Positions 1 to 8,336 of a stretch of 28,493 nucleotides of DNA are shown in pieces; within the stretch, counting starts at the first letter, position 1; each line of letters opens with the position of its first letter. The notes under the pieces are model-generated. The model was not told where the DNA came from and ran no database searches. It saw only the letters and a list, made by a program, of their open reading frames with translations. The DNA is from an uncultured Bacilli bacterium (GTDB lineage Bacteria > Bacillota_I > Bacilli_A > RF39 > UBA660): the NCBI GenBank assembly GCA_934096755.1, contig CAKOMU010000008.1, positions 1 to 28,493 of the forward strand, written 5' to 3'. A program made the position numbers and the translations under genes.

Positions 1-1754
1 GCATCACCCATGAATAAAAACTGTTGTTCCTTGTATTTAAAATATATTACACTAGAATTTTCATTTTCATTGCCATAATCTTTAGTATTTAAAAATGTCA
101 TGGTAAGTTTTTTTAATTTCAATGTGGATACGCCAAAGTAATAGGAAATATTTTGTTTATTTAAAGTAGTAATTAATTGATTTTCCAAGTCATCAACTGA
201 CCCAATATTAAAAATAACATTTTTAATTTTAATACCTTTTACCAATTCTAACGCATCACCGATATGGTCATAATCTCCATGTGTAACGATCATATAATCT
301 AATCTGGTGATACCCCGACTTTTTAAAAATTTAAGAATGTTATTAATACTATAATTAGAATCAAAATGACCACCAGTATCTATTAACACTACATCTTTTT
401 GATGAGGAGTGATAATTAAAGAACTATCCCCCTGCCCAACGTCAAAATAATAAACATAGGCATTAGAATCCATTAAAACGATAGTTTTTAACAAAACAGT
501 AAAAATGGTTAATAGTAAAATATGATGTTTAAAATTTTTTTGACAAAATAAAAAAACATAATAAATAGGCAAAAAAAATGTTGGAATATGTGGCACAGAA
601 AAAAGACAAGAAAAAGATGCAGTTTTGAACATTAAAAATTCAGTAATATAAAGGGAAATATCAAATAATGGCCTAAACAAAGGCATAAATACACTTAATA
701 AACATAATGGATAAACTAAAAAGGAAATAAGAGGCACAAATAATAGATTTAAAATAATACTGAACAAATTAAATTCAAAATTAATATTAATTGTGATAGG
801 AAAACTGAACATGAAAGCAATCCAACTAATTTTAAACATCTTAAGAATAGCATTGCCAGTAATCTTTTCTCGATAATATAATAACCCAAAAGTAACCGTA
901 AATGAGTAAATAAAACCTAAATCATAAATTTTTAAAGGATTGAAAAAAAGTATAACCACAGCCGTATAAAACAACAACTGAAAATCACTCTTCTTTTTAA
1001 GACGACATTGGTTGATTAATTTAAACAAATAAAAAAGAACAGCACGTGAAATGGATGCCTGATAATTGGTAAAAAATAATACCATTAATAAGACTAAAAC
1101 TAGTATGATATATTTACTAATCTTTTTAAAATTTCTAAACAGATAATGAAAACAAACTAAAACAATATTTAAATGCATGCCTGATATGGCTAAAAGATGA
1201 CTTACTCCATTTATTTGAAAACCCTCTTTTAATTCATGATTTAAAAGGGATTTATCCCCCATTAAAAAAGTCAAATAGTATTCTTTGTTTTTTTGCTTCG
1301 AGAGATACTGAAAAAATTTATTTTTAATTAAATATAAAAAATGAGGATGTTTAATAATTTTAATCTCTTGTGCTTGCATAATATAATGAATATTTTGTGA
1401 TTTTAAATATTTTTGATAATTAAAATTATTGAATATTGTATTTTTATTTGGTAAGGTTAAACTACCATTAATTTCAATTGTATCCCCTAAAGATAGTTGA
1501 TCCAATACATCAATTTCATTATTACTAGATATATTGTAGTAAACTAATAATGGTTCATCCCCTCTTAGTTTAATTATTAATTTATTATCTTGTTGAATTA
1601 GGGACGTAATAATGCCTTTTACTTTTGTTACAGATACATCATAGTGGGAATTGAATGGAAAATGACAAATATGAAATACGCAATAAAAAACTATAAAGAA
1701 AAACAAAATGATATTTATCTTATTAGACCTGAATATTATTTTTAAATTTTTCAT
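1..1754 (-). CDS. comEC: ComEC/Rec2 DNA-uptake channel, 3' end cut by window edge
   Basis: An open frame runs from ATG at 1754 off the left edge (584 codons visible). The N-terminus is a membrane segment followed by an OB-like part. A competence-domain signature (HLLAISGMHLNI) follows, then many membrane helices, then a metallo-beta-lactamase-like domain with YFDVGQGDSS, VLIDTGG and THGDYDHIG. This order is typical of ComEC, the inner-membrane channel that takes up single-stranded DNA; the terminal domain is proposed to be a nuclease. The start overlaps the 3' end of comEA by 32 bases, implying a shared transcript and translational coupling. The ribosome site is weak (AGGA about 11 bases upstream). 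The stop codon lies outside the window. Identity is confident; competence itself is not shown. Confidence 0.93.
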   Translation of the reverse strand, partial: MKNLKIIFRSNKINIILFFFIVFYCVFHICHFPFNSHYDVSVTKVKGIITSLIQQDNKLIIKLRGDEPLLVYYNISSNNEIDVLDQLSLGDTIEINGSLTLPNKNTIFNNFNYQKYLKSQNIHYIMQAQEIKIIKHPHFLYLIKNKFFQYLSKQKNKEYYLTFLMGDKSLLNHELKEGFQINGVSHLLAISGMHLNIVLVCFHYLFRNFKKISKYIILVLVLLMVLFFTNYQASISRAVLFYLFKLINQCRLKKKSDFQLLFYTAVVILFFNPLKIYDLGFIYSFTVTFGLLYYREKITGNAILKMFKISWIAFMFSFPITININFEFNLFSIILNLLFVPLISFLVYPLCLLSVFMPLFRPLFDISLYITEFLMFKTASFSCLFSVPHIPTFFLPIYYVFLFCQKNFKHHILLLTIFTVLLKTIVLMDSNAYVYYFDVGQGDSSLIITPHQKDVVLIDTGGHFDSNYSINNILKFLKSRGITRLDYMIVTHGDYDHIGDALELVKGIKIKNVIFNIGSVDDLENQLITTLNKQNISYYFGVSTLKLKKLTMTFLNTKDYGNENENSSVIYFKYKEQQFLFMGD

Positions 1755-2400
1755 ACAATGATGGTCCTATTCCATCGACATTTAAAATATCTTCAGGATT
1801 TTGAAAATTACCATTTGTATTGCGATAGGTAATGATGTTTTCGGCCTTAGCCTGCCCTACTCCAGGCAAGCTCATTAATTCTTCTATACTAGCAGTATTA
1901 ATATTAATTAAAACACCATTATTTTCGGTATTATTTGAAACAATAACACTATCTTTATTAGCTAAACACTGATCTAAGACTTCATCGGTACTCTTACATA
2001 TATCATTAACATTTTTATTTTCTTGATTATATTTGTTTTTATCATATATAATTATGACCATTTCAGCAGACAATTTTTTACTTAAATTAATATTATCAGT
2101 AAACGCATTTTTGGTAAGACCTCCAGCAATATTAATTAAATCATTAATTACTAAACCATCTTCTATTTCATAAACACCAGGATTTTTAACTTCTCCTTTT
2201 ATCTCAACTTTATATAGGTTAACCTCATTAGAGATCGTGGCTAGTTCTTTTTCACAAATATCATTATTACTTACTACAACCGGTTCTTCACAATTATTTT
2301 CTTTATAATAATAAATGGCTAAGACAGTGGAAATGACCGTCGCAATACTTAATGTAATAACGATAAAAATCACAATGATAAATATTTTTTTATTTTGCAT
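1723..2400 (-). CDS. comEA: ComEA competence DNA receptor (SLBB + helix-hairpin-helix)
   Basis: The 225-residue protein has an N-terminal membrane anchor (about residues 5-32). An SLBB-like domain follows (about 60-125, containing VEIKGEVKNPGVYEI), then a low-complexity linker. The C-terminus is a tandem helix-hairpin-helix DNA-binding domain (NINTASIEELMSLPGVG, then DGIGPSLYEKF). ComEA binds double-stranded DNA outside the membrane and hands it to ComEC. An ATG 13 codons further upstream (2439) is open, but the start at 2400 has an ideal AAAGGAGTGTT ribosome site, so I chose it. A TATAAT at 2422-2427 probably belongs to its promoter. comEC follows with overlap, as in Bacillus comE operons. 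Confidence 0.93.
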   Translation of the reverse strand: MQNKKIFIIVIFIVITLSIATVISTVLAIYYYKENNCEEPVVVSNNDICEKELATISNEVNLYKVEIKGEVKNPGVYEIEDGLVINDLINIAGGLTKNAFTDNINLSKKLSAEMVIIIYDKNKYNQENKNVNDICKSTDEVLDQCLANKDSVIVSNNTENNGVLININTASIEELMSLPGVGQAKAENIITYRNTNGNFQNPEDILNVDGIGPSLYEKFKNNIQV

Positions 2401-2454
2401 AACACTCCTTTCAATATAGTTATTATACAAATAAGTCATTCATTTAGAGAAAAA

Positions 2455-2498
2455 TTAAAAAACATTAGAAATTTAGATATTTTCTAAAAATTCTAATG
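2455..2498 (-). terminator. Rho-independent terminator overlapping the ylbL-type gene's stop
   Basis: On the minus strand CATTAGAA-TT-TTTAGA pairs across a 5-base loop with TCTAAA-T-TTCTAATG. This gives a stem of about 14 pairs with one small bulge, followed by TTTTTT. The stop codon at 2473-2475 lies inside the stem. Confidence 0.8.
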
Positions 2499-3480
2499 CT
2501 TCATCAAAAGTACTAACCCCTTTAACTTCCATTTTTAAGTTATACTTCTCTTTTATTTTTACTACTTCTTCATAATTTTCTAAAGGACAAATAAAGATAT
2601 CAGCTTTATTCTTACTAGCCCCTAACATTTTATATTTCACCCCATCAATTGCACCAACATTACCATTGATATCAATAGTTCCAGTACCCACTATTTTTTG
2701 GCCATGTGTTAAATCGCTTTCGGTTAATTCATTATATATTGCTAAGGTAAGCATGAGTCCACCACTAGAACCAGATTCACTATTTTTAGTTTTAATCGTT
2801 ATTTTAGGATCAGTTGTATATTTGTAAGTGGTCAAAAAAGCTATTCCAATGCGAAGCGAATCCTTTTCTTGATATATTTTAGCTACACATTCTTTTTCTT
2901 TACCATTTCGTAAAACTGTTATTTTAATTGTTTCTTGATCTTTTTTACTATTAATAATGGTTCTTAACTCTTCAATATTTTCAATCTTTTGATTATCAGC
3001 CTTTAATATTTCATCATATAATTTTAAGTCAGTATCAGCTTTCTCATCAATATAAGTAATCGTATTGATATTTTCAGTAATAGTTAACTTAGAACCTGAT
3101 TTTTGATACGCAAGTATAGTGGCATTATCTAAAGATGATTGCATATATAATTTTTCTTTTTTTAATAAGTCGTCGACAGAATCTTCATTACTCGTAATGT
3201 CACTTTCTTTTAGTAAATCCCAATTAGGAATAATAAATGATAATAATACCACTGGAATTGTACCCTTTCTTAGAGAAACATAACTCATGTTAAAACTACC
3301 TATGGTTGAAGATGTGTTTTCTATTTTAATACGTTTTTCAAGGGGAACAATGCCCCCTGGTGTATAAACTACAAAAGGAAGTTCATAAGTAAAAAGAAAA
3401 ACAATGACAAGAATACCTATTAAAAATTTAAAGTTATTTAAAATAAAATTTTTTAATTTTGCATATATTTTATTAATCAA
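2473..3480 (-). CDS. ylbL: YlbL/SepM-type PDZ-Lon (S16) membrane protease
   Basis: The 335-residue protein has one N-terminal membrane helix (about 17-32) followed by a PGG motif. A PDZ domain lies at about 155-205. The Lon-like S16 domain has the catalytic Ser in ESGSSGG (about S239) and the catalytic Lys in GAIDGVKYK (about K282). In this family the protease is membrane-tethered and acts on extracellular or membrane substrates; SepM processes a competence peptide and YlbL responds to DNA damage. The frame is open from a GTG at 3489, but AAGGTGAT sits just ahead of a TTG at 3480, so I favour that rare start. The neighbouring ylbJ-like gene is divergent, echoing Bacillus ylbJ-ylbK-ylbL. Confidence 0.88.
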   Translation of the reverse strand: MINKIYAKLKNFILNNFKFLIGILVIVFLFTYELPFVVYTPGGIVPLEKRIKIENTSSTIGSFNMSYVSLRKGTIPVVLLSFIIPNWDLLKESDITSNEDSVDDLLKKEKLYMQSSLDNATILAYQKSGSKLTITENINTITYIDEKADTDLKLYDEILKADNQKIENIEELRTIINSKKDQETIKITVLRNGKEKECVAKIYQEKDSLRIGIAFLTTYKYTTDPKITIKTKNSESGSSGGLMLTLAIYNELTESDLTHGQKIVGTGTIDINGNVGAIDGVKYKMLGASKNKADIFICPLENYEEVVKIKEKYNLKMEVKGVSTFDEALEFLENI

Positions 3481-3520
3481 TATTATCACCTTATTAATTA
3501 TAGCAAAAAAGGATAAATTT

Positions 3521-4357
3521 ATGAAACAAAAATTAGAAATTATTTTATGTTTATTATTAATTATTTTAGTATTTAATAATTATTCCATAGTCTTACAAAG
3601 CACTTTAGAAGCCTCTACTATATGGTTTTATCGGGTATTTCCTTATCTTTTTATTATGATTATTATTCAAGACTATTTAATAAAATTAAATTTTAGTAGG
3701 TACTTTAAACATCCCTATATATACATTTTAGTCATGTCCATTATTAGCGGTAGTCCTTCTTCTGCTATTATCATAAGTAGAATGGTAAAGCAAAACATTA
3801 TCGACAAAAGATATGGTAACATTTGTTTATTATTCACTTTTTTTGCCAATCCCCTTTTTTTGTATTCAATGTTTTTTAGTATTTTTGCCAATGGTGCTCT
3901 GGTGTTTAAATTAATCTCAATATACTACATAAGTAATTTCCTTATTTTAATTTTAAACAAAAATAAATTAAAAGACTTGGCTCAACGCCAAAGTCCCGAA
4001 AAATTCAATTTATCCAGTGCCATCAATCTTAGTATCAATACCAATTTAATGGTTTTGGGAACAATTACTTTTTATTTAATTCTTACTAATATCATCTTAA
4101 ATAATTTAAACCTTTCTTTTTTCATTTCTACGATATTTCGCGGAGTATTAGAAATGACTCAAGGTTTAAACGCTTTAATTAATAACAATATTTTAGGCAA
4201 AGAAATGTTAGCAATGTTTTTTATTTCTTTTGGAGGTTTATCGATTCATACTCAAGTCAATTGTATTTTAAAAGAGAACGATTTAGACTATAAATACTTT
4301 TTAAAGGGCCGAATATTACAAACTATCATAGCTTTATTTTTAACATTCATAACCTAA
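3521..4357 (+). CDS. ylbJ: YlbJ-like integral membrane protein
   Basis: The 278-residue protein has about seven or eight hydrophobic helices. It carries the YlbJ pattern: an early WFYRVFPYLF segment, then SGSPSSA with a following Arg, then FANPLF. In Bacillus, YlbJ is a sporulation membrane protein of the nucleoside-gate fold with unknown transport substrate. The frame is open from 3404, but ATG 3521 has AAAGGA eight bases ahead and begins with a normal membrane N-terminus. The 3' end overlaps the convergent pseudopilin gene by 18 bases. Whether this organism forms spores cannot be told from this window, so the role is uncertain. It could be a repurposed transporter. Confidence 0.75.
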   Translation: MKQKLEIILCLLLIILVFNNYSIVLQSTLEASTIWFYRVFPYLFIMIIIQDYLIKLNFSRYFKHPYIYILVMSIISGSPSSAIIISRMVKQNIIDKRYGNICLLFTFFANPLFLYSMFFSIFANGALVFKLISIYYISNFLILILNKNKLKDLAQRQSPEKFNLSSAINLSINTNLMVLGTITFYLILTNIILNNLNLSFFISTIFRGVLEMTQGLNALINNNILGKEMLAMFFISFGGLSIHTQVNCILKENDLDYKYFLKGRILQTIIALFLTFIT

Positions 4358-4909
4358 ACAAGTGATAATTTCCTGATAATCTTGCGTATTTCCTAAGTAA
4401 CTAATTAAAATATCATCTAATGTGTTATTATTGCCGGTGGTATTTTTTTCATTGCTGGTGTGGATTTCTAAATCTATAATCATCGTGTATAAACTATCAC
4501 CGCTGTCTTTTTTATCTTGAGTTAGATAAACATGAGCCTTATTAACATAAACATTCCCGTCTTTTAAAGTCCATTTTCGTGTTTCTCCATCACTGTTTAA
4601 ATAAGTAATTTGTTCTTTAGTAGCTTTCATTTGAGCATTAGTATTATCATTAAATAAAAAATTAATAAATAATGTATCACTAGTACTAGAGTTATCATTA
4701 ATAGCACTAATAGTTTTGTTATTTAAATCACTTTCTATGGTCTTGATTATTTCAGCTCGTGTAATTTGATTTTTTTTAGCAAAAGTGTTATTGGTTTCTT
4801 TGTTATTTAAGTCCACTAATAACTTGACTAAAAAAGCCATTACTACTGATATTAAAGCAATACTAATTATTAATTCTAATAAGGAACTTCCTTTGTTATT
4901 TAATTTCAT
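4340..4909 (-). CDS. Pseudopilin-like protein (type IV filament / ComG-like)
   Basis: The 189-residue protein begins MKLNNKG followed by SSLLELIISIALISVVMAFLV. This is a prepilin leader (cleavage after Gly7) with Glu at +5 of the mature protein and a hydrophobic assembly helix. The rest (residues 35-189) is a hydrophilic, Asn/Thr-rich globular part with two Cys near the C-terminus (CLGYEC). The start has AGGAGGTTTTA just upstream and overlaps the preceding gene by 14 bases. It is the last gene of a three-gene unit. Its size suggests a minor pseudopilin of a competence or type IV pilus, similar in role to ComGF/ComGG. I cannot assign an exact ortholog. Confidence 0.75.
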   Translation of the reverse strand: MKLNNKGSSLLELIISIALISVVMAFLVKLLVDLNNKETNNTFAKKNQITRAEIIKTIESDLNNKTISAINDNSSTSDTLFINFLFNDNTNAQMKATKEQITYLNSDGETRKWTLKDGNVYVNKAHVYLTQDKKDSGDSLYTMIIDLEIHTSNEKNTTGNNNTLDDILISYLGNTQDYQEIITCLGYEC

Positions 4910-5777
4910 TAAAACCTCCTAAAATATAGGGATTATCTTTTGTCCCATCAGCATTAGCATTAATACTTTGCACACTTCTTTTTAAATAAAAACAGGGATA
5001 AATATTTTTTTCATCGAGAACATTATCAATATCTATACGTCCTTCATCATTAATGTAAAAAGCATAATTATAATAATTGCTACAACGAGTTAAAAGCCAC
5101 ATATCGTCATTAAAAAGCCAATTATCATCCTTACTAATATTATTATAATTAGAACTGGCTAAAGCATAATCACTAACTAAAGGCAAAGTAATATATGCAT
5201 CAACTGTAACACCAGTATTTTTATTTTCTCCAACTTCGGCATTATATATATTTAAGCCATTTTCTGTTTTAAACTTTTCGTCTATTCCCCCGACATACCA
5301 AATGGTACGTTCTAAATTATTCGCATAGTTTTTAATGGTATTAATAAATTCTTCATTTAAATATTTATATATCGAAGTATTTACTAAAACGTTGGAATTG
5401 TCAGCGTCATACATTTTAGCCTCTATGGGAGTTGCTTTAATCACTTTAATTTTACCATTAATGACTCCAATTATACGATATAAATCTTCATCTGGACAAA
5501 TAGAATCTTGACTATTAAGGCAGACATAATTATTTTCTACTTGACCGACATAACGATAAGACTCGGCGATTTCACTAAGCCCCACTTCATTCAAATGATT
5601 GATTAAATAGCGAGCAAAATTTGTATCGGCAATTTCAATTTTCACATTTTTTTTAATACTATTTAAAAGCGTACGGGTACTAACATAATTCGTAACTATA
5701 GAAAGAATAAGTGTTAAAAAAACAAGAAAAAAAGAATAGATAATAGCAACTGACATAAAACCTTTATTATTTTTCAT
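4896..5777 (-). CDS. Pilin-operon surface protein with a Cys-containing domain shared with the 11707-13272 adhesin
   Basis: The 293-residue protein starts MKNNKGFMSVAII and has a long hydrophobic helix. This resembles a prepilin leader but lacks Glu at +5. From about residue 73 it carries SYRYVG, NNYVCLNSQDSICP and DLYRIIGVINGKIKVIK. These match SYRYAG, NNFVCF...CP and NLYRIIGLFDDQVKLIK in the adhesin. The C-terminal part also aligns (SDYALASS, then a Trp-containing stretch, then FYLKRSV). The two Cys (C86, C94) may form a disulphide. I chose ATG 5777 over 5804 because GGAAGTGA precedes it. It sits between two pseudopilin genes. Likely a filament-associated minor pilin or adhesive subunit; no function is proven. 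Confidence 0.72.
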   Translation of the reverse strand: MKNNKGFMSVAIIYSFFLVFLTLILSIVTNYVSTRTLLNSIKKNVKIEIADTNFARYLINHLNEVGLSEIAESYRYVGQVENNYVCLNSQDSICPDEDLYRIIGVINGKIKVIKATPIEAKMYDADNSNVLVNTSIYKYLNEEFINTIKNYANNLERTIWYVGGIDEKFKTENGLNIYNAEVGENKNTGVTVDAYITLPLVSDYALASSNYNNISKDDNWLFNDDMWLLTRCSNYYNYAFYINDEGRIDIDNVLDEKNIYPCFYLKRSVQSINANADGTKDNPYILGGFNEIK

Positions 5778-5788
5778 GATTTCACTTC

Positions 5789-6382
5789 CTAATTTTTTTC
5801 CCATACATTAATACCTAAAGCCGCGTAATATGACTTACAGCCTTTATCACTACCGGGATTACATTTTTCAATGAGACCTTGTTCATTTAATTTTTCTGTA
5901 TATTCCACCACTAAATAATAATTGTACGAGGTATCATTCAAGGTATTGATATATTTTTTCATGTTATAACTAATATTTTCATAAGAATTTTTACAAATAG
6001 TTTTAGCATCATCAAAACATTCATTAAAAAAATCAGTTTTAATTATTAACATTTGATTAATATTATAACTATTGGTAATGTTGGCAAGGGTGGTAAACAT
6101 ATCATTTTTTTCTTCACTAAATAAATCTTGATAATCAAAGCCAATAGTTAAAACATAAGAATTTTGAAAAGACAGACGTAACTGTTCAATATTAGAATAT
6201 TCTTCTAAAAACTTTCGCACATAATTAGTCTTATATATATAGGCAACATCATCATAATAAAGACGATCTTCTTCATCACTAATAATAGCATTGTAAGAAT
6301 TATATAAGTATAACAATGATGCTGATAAAACGACAACTGTGACAATTGTTTCAATGAAAGCAAAACCTTTTTTTAATTTCAT
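5789..6382 (-). CDS. Pseudopilin-like protein, first gene of pilin operon
   Basis: The 197-residue protein begins MKLKKGFAFIETIVTVVVLSAS, a clear type IV prepilin N-terminus: KKG cleavage site, Phe+1, Glu+5 and a hydrophobic helix to about residue 27. The remaining residues are acidic and Tyr/Asn-rich with four Cys, and resemble no family I can name. An upstream ATG (6439) is open, but ATG 6382 has AAAGAGGTATAAG directly ahead and gives the proper short leader. It is followed after 11 bases by the next gene. A 16-base perfect palindrome and a possible promoter lie just upstream. Confidence 0.75.
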   Translation of the reverse strand: MKLKKGFAFIETIVTVVVLSASLLYLYNSYNAIISDEEDRLYYDDVAYIYKTNYVRKFLEEYSNIEQLRLSFQNSYVLTIGFDYQDLFSEEKNDMFTTLANITNSYNINQMLIIKTDFFNECFDDAKTICKNSYENISYNMKKYINTLNDTSYNYYLVVEYTEKLNEQGLIEKCNPGSDKGCKSYYAALGINVWEKN

Positions 6383-6395
6383 CTTATACCTCTTT

Positions 6396-6411
6396 ATTCT
6401 ATATATAGAAT
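6396..6411. promoter_or_regulatory. Perfect 16-base palindrome at the predicted pilin-operon start site
   Basis: ATTCTATATATAGAAT is self-complementary. It overlaps a possible minus-strand -10 (TATTCT, 6407-6412) that lies 17 bases from a possible -35 (TTGATT, 6430-6435). The position fits an operator, but the palindrome is AT-rich and chance cannot be excluded. Confidence 0.35.
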
Positions 6412-6476
6412 AACAAAAAGACCTAAAAAAATCAACCATTAGTCTTGGCTGATCATATACTATTATAGGTGATAAA

Positions 6477-6656
6477 ATGAAATATCCACGTTGGGGAAAT
6501 GGCTTTGCTATTATTGCTCTTTTTATCTTGGCAGTGTTAATTTTTTATCAAACTATCATAACTCTCATTTTACCATTTCGTTTTAATATTTTTATTTTGT
6601 TATTGGAAATCTTGCTTTTCTTCTTCATCATGATTAGAATAATATGGCCTTATTAA
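6477..6656 (+). CDS. Small membrane protein, 59 residues, unrecognised
   Basis: ATG at 6477 is preceded by AGGTGAT with a 3-base gap, one of the best ribosome sites in the window. It opens a frame of 59 residues beginning MKYPRWGNGF and ending RIIWPY. Two hydrophobic helices (about 10-32 and 36-57) are joined by a short PFRFN turn, so a hairpin in the membrane is likely. The gene lies on the strand opposite to both neighbours and overlaps the 3' end of the YsxE-like gene by 57 bases. I do not recognise a family. The strong ribosome site and lack of interruption argue for a real gene; the overlap argues for caution. Confidence 0.55.
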   Translation: MKYPRWGNGFAIIALFILAVLIFYQTIITLILPFRFNIFILLLEILLFFFIMIRIIWPY

Positions 6657-7511
6657 TTCTTCGGTTTTAAAAATATAATTTAAAAATTCACTAATATTCT
6701 TTGTATTTGTAAATTCATCGTCCTCTAGATGTAATTCAATGGGGATAGAAATAAGTATAAAAAATAATTCTTTTTCATAATCTAATAAAGGAAATTTATA
6801 CATATATCTCTTTAAACATTCTTTAAAACTAGAATTTTGCCATTCTTTTTTATATAACTTAACTAAATCAATGACGGGAGTATCAAACATATAATTATCC
6901 CAACTAATTAAATAAGCATAATCTTTTTTTAAAAAATGATCTAGAGAAACATTATTATGAACTACACATACTCTAATTTGATGTTCATCAATAATATGAT
7001 TGTACCATTCTTCTGTTTGATGCAAGGCAAATTCTAAACTACTCATAATTTTATAATAATTACGCATAAAAATATAAGTTGAAGGTGAGAAATATATTTC
7101 TGGAAAATGTTTTTCATATAAAGTATCATAATAATTCATCAAATAATTGATATTACTCATAATATTTTCATAAATGGCTTTATAAGTATCTTCGCTTACT
7201 TCTTTAAAATAGCTAGTTTTGTTATGCAAACTAGCTAAAATATCGATTAAATCCATGATTTTTTGTTCTTTAGGAATAGAAAAATCTTCAACATATTCAA
7301 AGACATTAACTTCTTTTCTAGATGCATCAATTAGTTTGGGAAAATGATCAAACCCTCGACTCAATAAATAATTGTATAATTCAAAAATATTTTTATTTTT
7401 GGGTTTAACAATAAAATTACCACTAGTAGTTTCTAAAAGCGTACTTTTGCCTTTGATAGTAAAACGATATGGTTTATAAATATTTTTTAAAATATTTAAA
7501 GTATTATTCAT
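6600..7511 (-). CDS. YsxE/CotS-like kinase-fold protein, probable pseudokinase
   Basis: The 303-residue protein has the layout of the aminoglycoside-phosphotransferase/CotS family. An N-terminal lobe contains FIVKPK. The catalytic-loop region reads VVHNNVSLDHFL (about 184-194) where active members have HGD, and LISWDN (about 201-206) replaces the metal-binding region. The normal catalytic Asp is Asn here, so it may be catalytically dead or use another residue. It overlaps the SpoVID-like gene by 8 bases. In Bacillus, spoVID is followed by ysxE, the same pairing. The spore-coat connection is inferred from this pairing, not proven. The C-terminus is acidic (DEEEKQ). Confidence 0.65.
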   Translation of the reverse strand: MNNTLNILKNIYKPYRFTIKGKSTLLETTSGNFIVKPKNKNIFELYNYLLSRGFDHFPKLIDASRKEVNVFEYVEDFSIPKEQKIMDLIDILASLHNKTSYFKEVSEDTYKAIYENIMSNINYLMNYYDTLYEKHFPEIYFSPSTYIFMRNYYKIMSSLEFALHQTEEWYNHIIDEHQIRVCVVHNNVSLDHFLKKDYAYLISWDNYMFDTPVIDLVKLYKKEWQNSSFKECLKRYMYKFPLLDYEKELFFILISIPIELHLEDDEFTNTKNISEFLNYIFKTEELIRPYYSNHDEEEKQDFQ

Positions 7512-8262
7512 AATTATCGGGAATAATTATTTTATCTCCTAAAGCAATATTAGTTAAATCATTATATTCTTTTAAAACATTTTCTGTAGTATTATATTTA
7601 ATACAAATACTTTCTAAAGAATCATTTTCTTTCATAATATGAATATGATAAGTAACAAAAGATTCTTCATCGTTATTGATACTTTCTATAATTGTTGTTT
7701 TTGCTTCTTCATCAATATTACGAGTTGTTTTTTCTTCCATTTTATCCTCACATTCTTTAGCTTCTTCATTTACATTTTTAACATTTTTTTCTTTTATTTC
7801 AAGCGTTTCTTCTTTTTCTTCTGCCTCTAATTCGTCATTACGTTCACTTGTAGTTTCAGCAATTTCTTCATGATCTAAGTCATCTAAAAGAGTTTCTAAA
7901 TTTTCATCACAATCTTCAACTGGTTCAAATAAATTTTCACGAGTTTCTGGAGCATTAATACTATACTCTATATTTACCCGCAAAGTATTATTTTCCACTA
8001 TTTCGTAGGTGAAGTTTTCAATATTGAAATCTAAGGCACTACGGTCGACATCTTTCGTTAAATTCACAGAAAATGGTAAAACATATTCAAATTTTTCTTT
8101 GTTAATGCTGACCTCATGGGTCTTATATTCTCCAGTTATTATAAAATTACCCAGTATTTCATCATCATTTATAGTATATTCATGTTCTAGAGAAACACTA
8201 ATAATACTAGCAATTGTTGTTTTAAATTGAATATCTTTAGTAAATGGTATTACACAATTCAT
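7504..8262 (-). CDS. SpoVID/SipL-like spore-coat morphogenetic protein with C-terminal LysM
   Basis: The 252-residue protein has three parts. Residues 1-105 resemble the SpoVID/SipL N-terminal domain (FIITGEYKTHEV, then FEYVLPFSVNLTKDVDR and FTYEI). Residues 106-200 are a very acidic Glu/Lys/Thr linker, likely disordered or coiled. Residues 204-250 form a LysM motif (YHIHIMKENDSLESICIKYN ending LGDKIIIP). SpoVID anchors spore coat layers and LysM binds peptidoglycan-like material. The start has GAGGGATAAAA ahead of ATG. The YsxE-like gene follows with overlap. It is shorter than Bacillus SpoVID (over 500 residues). The family match is from memory of the domain pattern. Confidence 0.65.
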   Translation of the reverse strand: MNCVIPFTKDIQFKTTIASIISVSLEHEYTINDDEILGNFIITGEYKTHEVSINKEKFEYVLPFSVNLTKDVDRSALDFNIENFTYEIVENNTLRVNIEYSINAPETRENLFEPVEDCDENLETLLDDLDHEEIAETTSERNDELEAEEKEETLEIKEKNVKNVNEEAKECEDKMEEKTTRNIDEEAKTTIIESINNDEESFVTYHIHIMKENDSLESICIKYNTTENVLKEYNDLTNIALGDKIIIPDNYE

Positions 8263-8311
8263 TTTTATCCCTCACTTTAATAATATGATATGTTGAGAAT
8301 AAATTTTTAGA

Positions 8312-8336
8312 ACAAAAAAGACTATTTATAATAGTC
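8312..8336 (-). terminator. Rho-independent terminator after the prepilin gene
   Basis: On the minus strand GACTATT-ATA-AATAGTC is a perfect 7-pair hairpin followed by TTTTTTG. The prepilin stop codon (8326-8328) lies within it. It separates the obgE-ruvA-prepilin unit from the SpoVID-like gene. Confidence 0.85.

Noticed and set aside
7639..7873. Two plus-strand open frames rich in Phe or Ser opposite the SpoVID-like gene
   Set aside because: They are the reverse of the Glu/Lys-rich linker (GAA and AAA codons read as TTC and TTT), an expected artefact.
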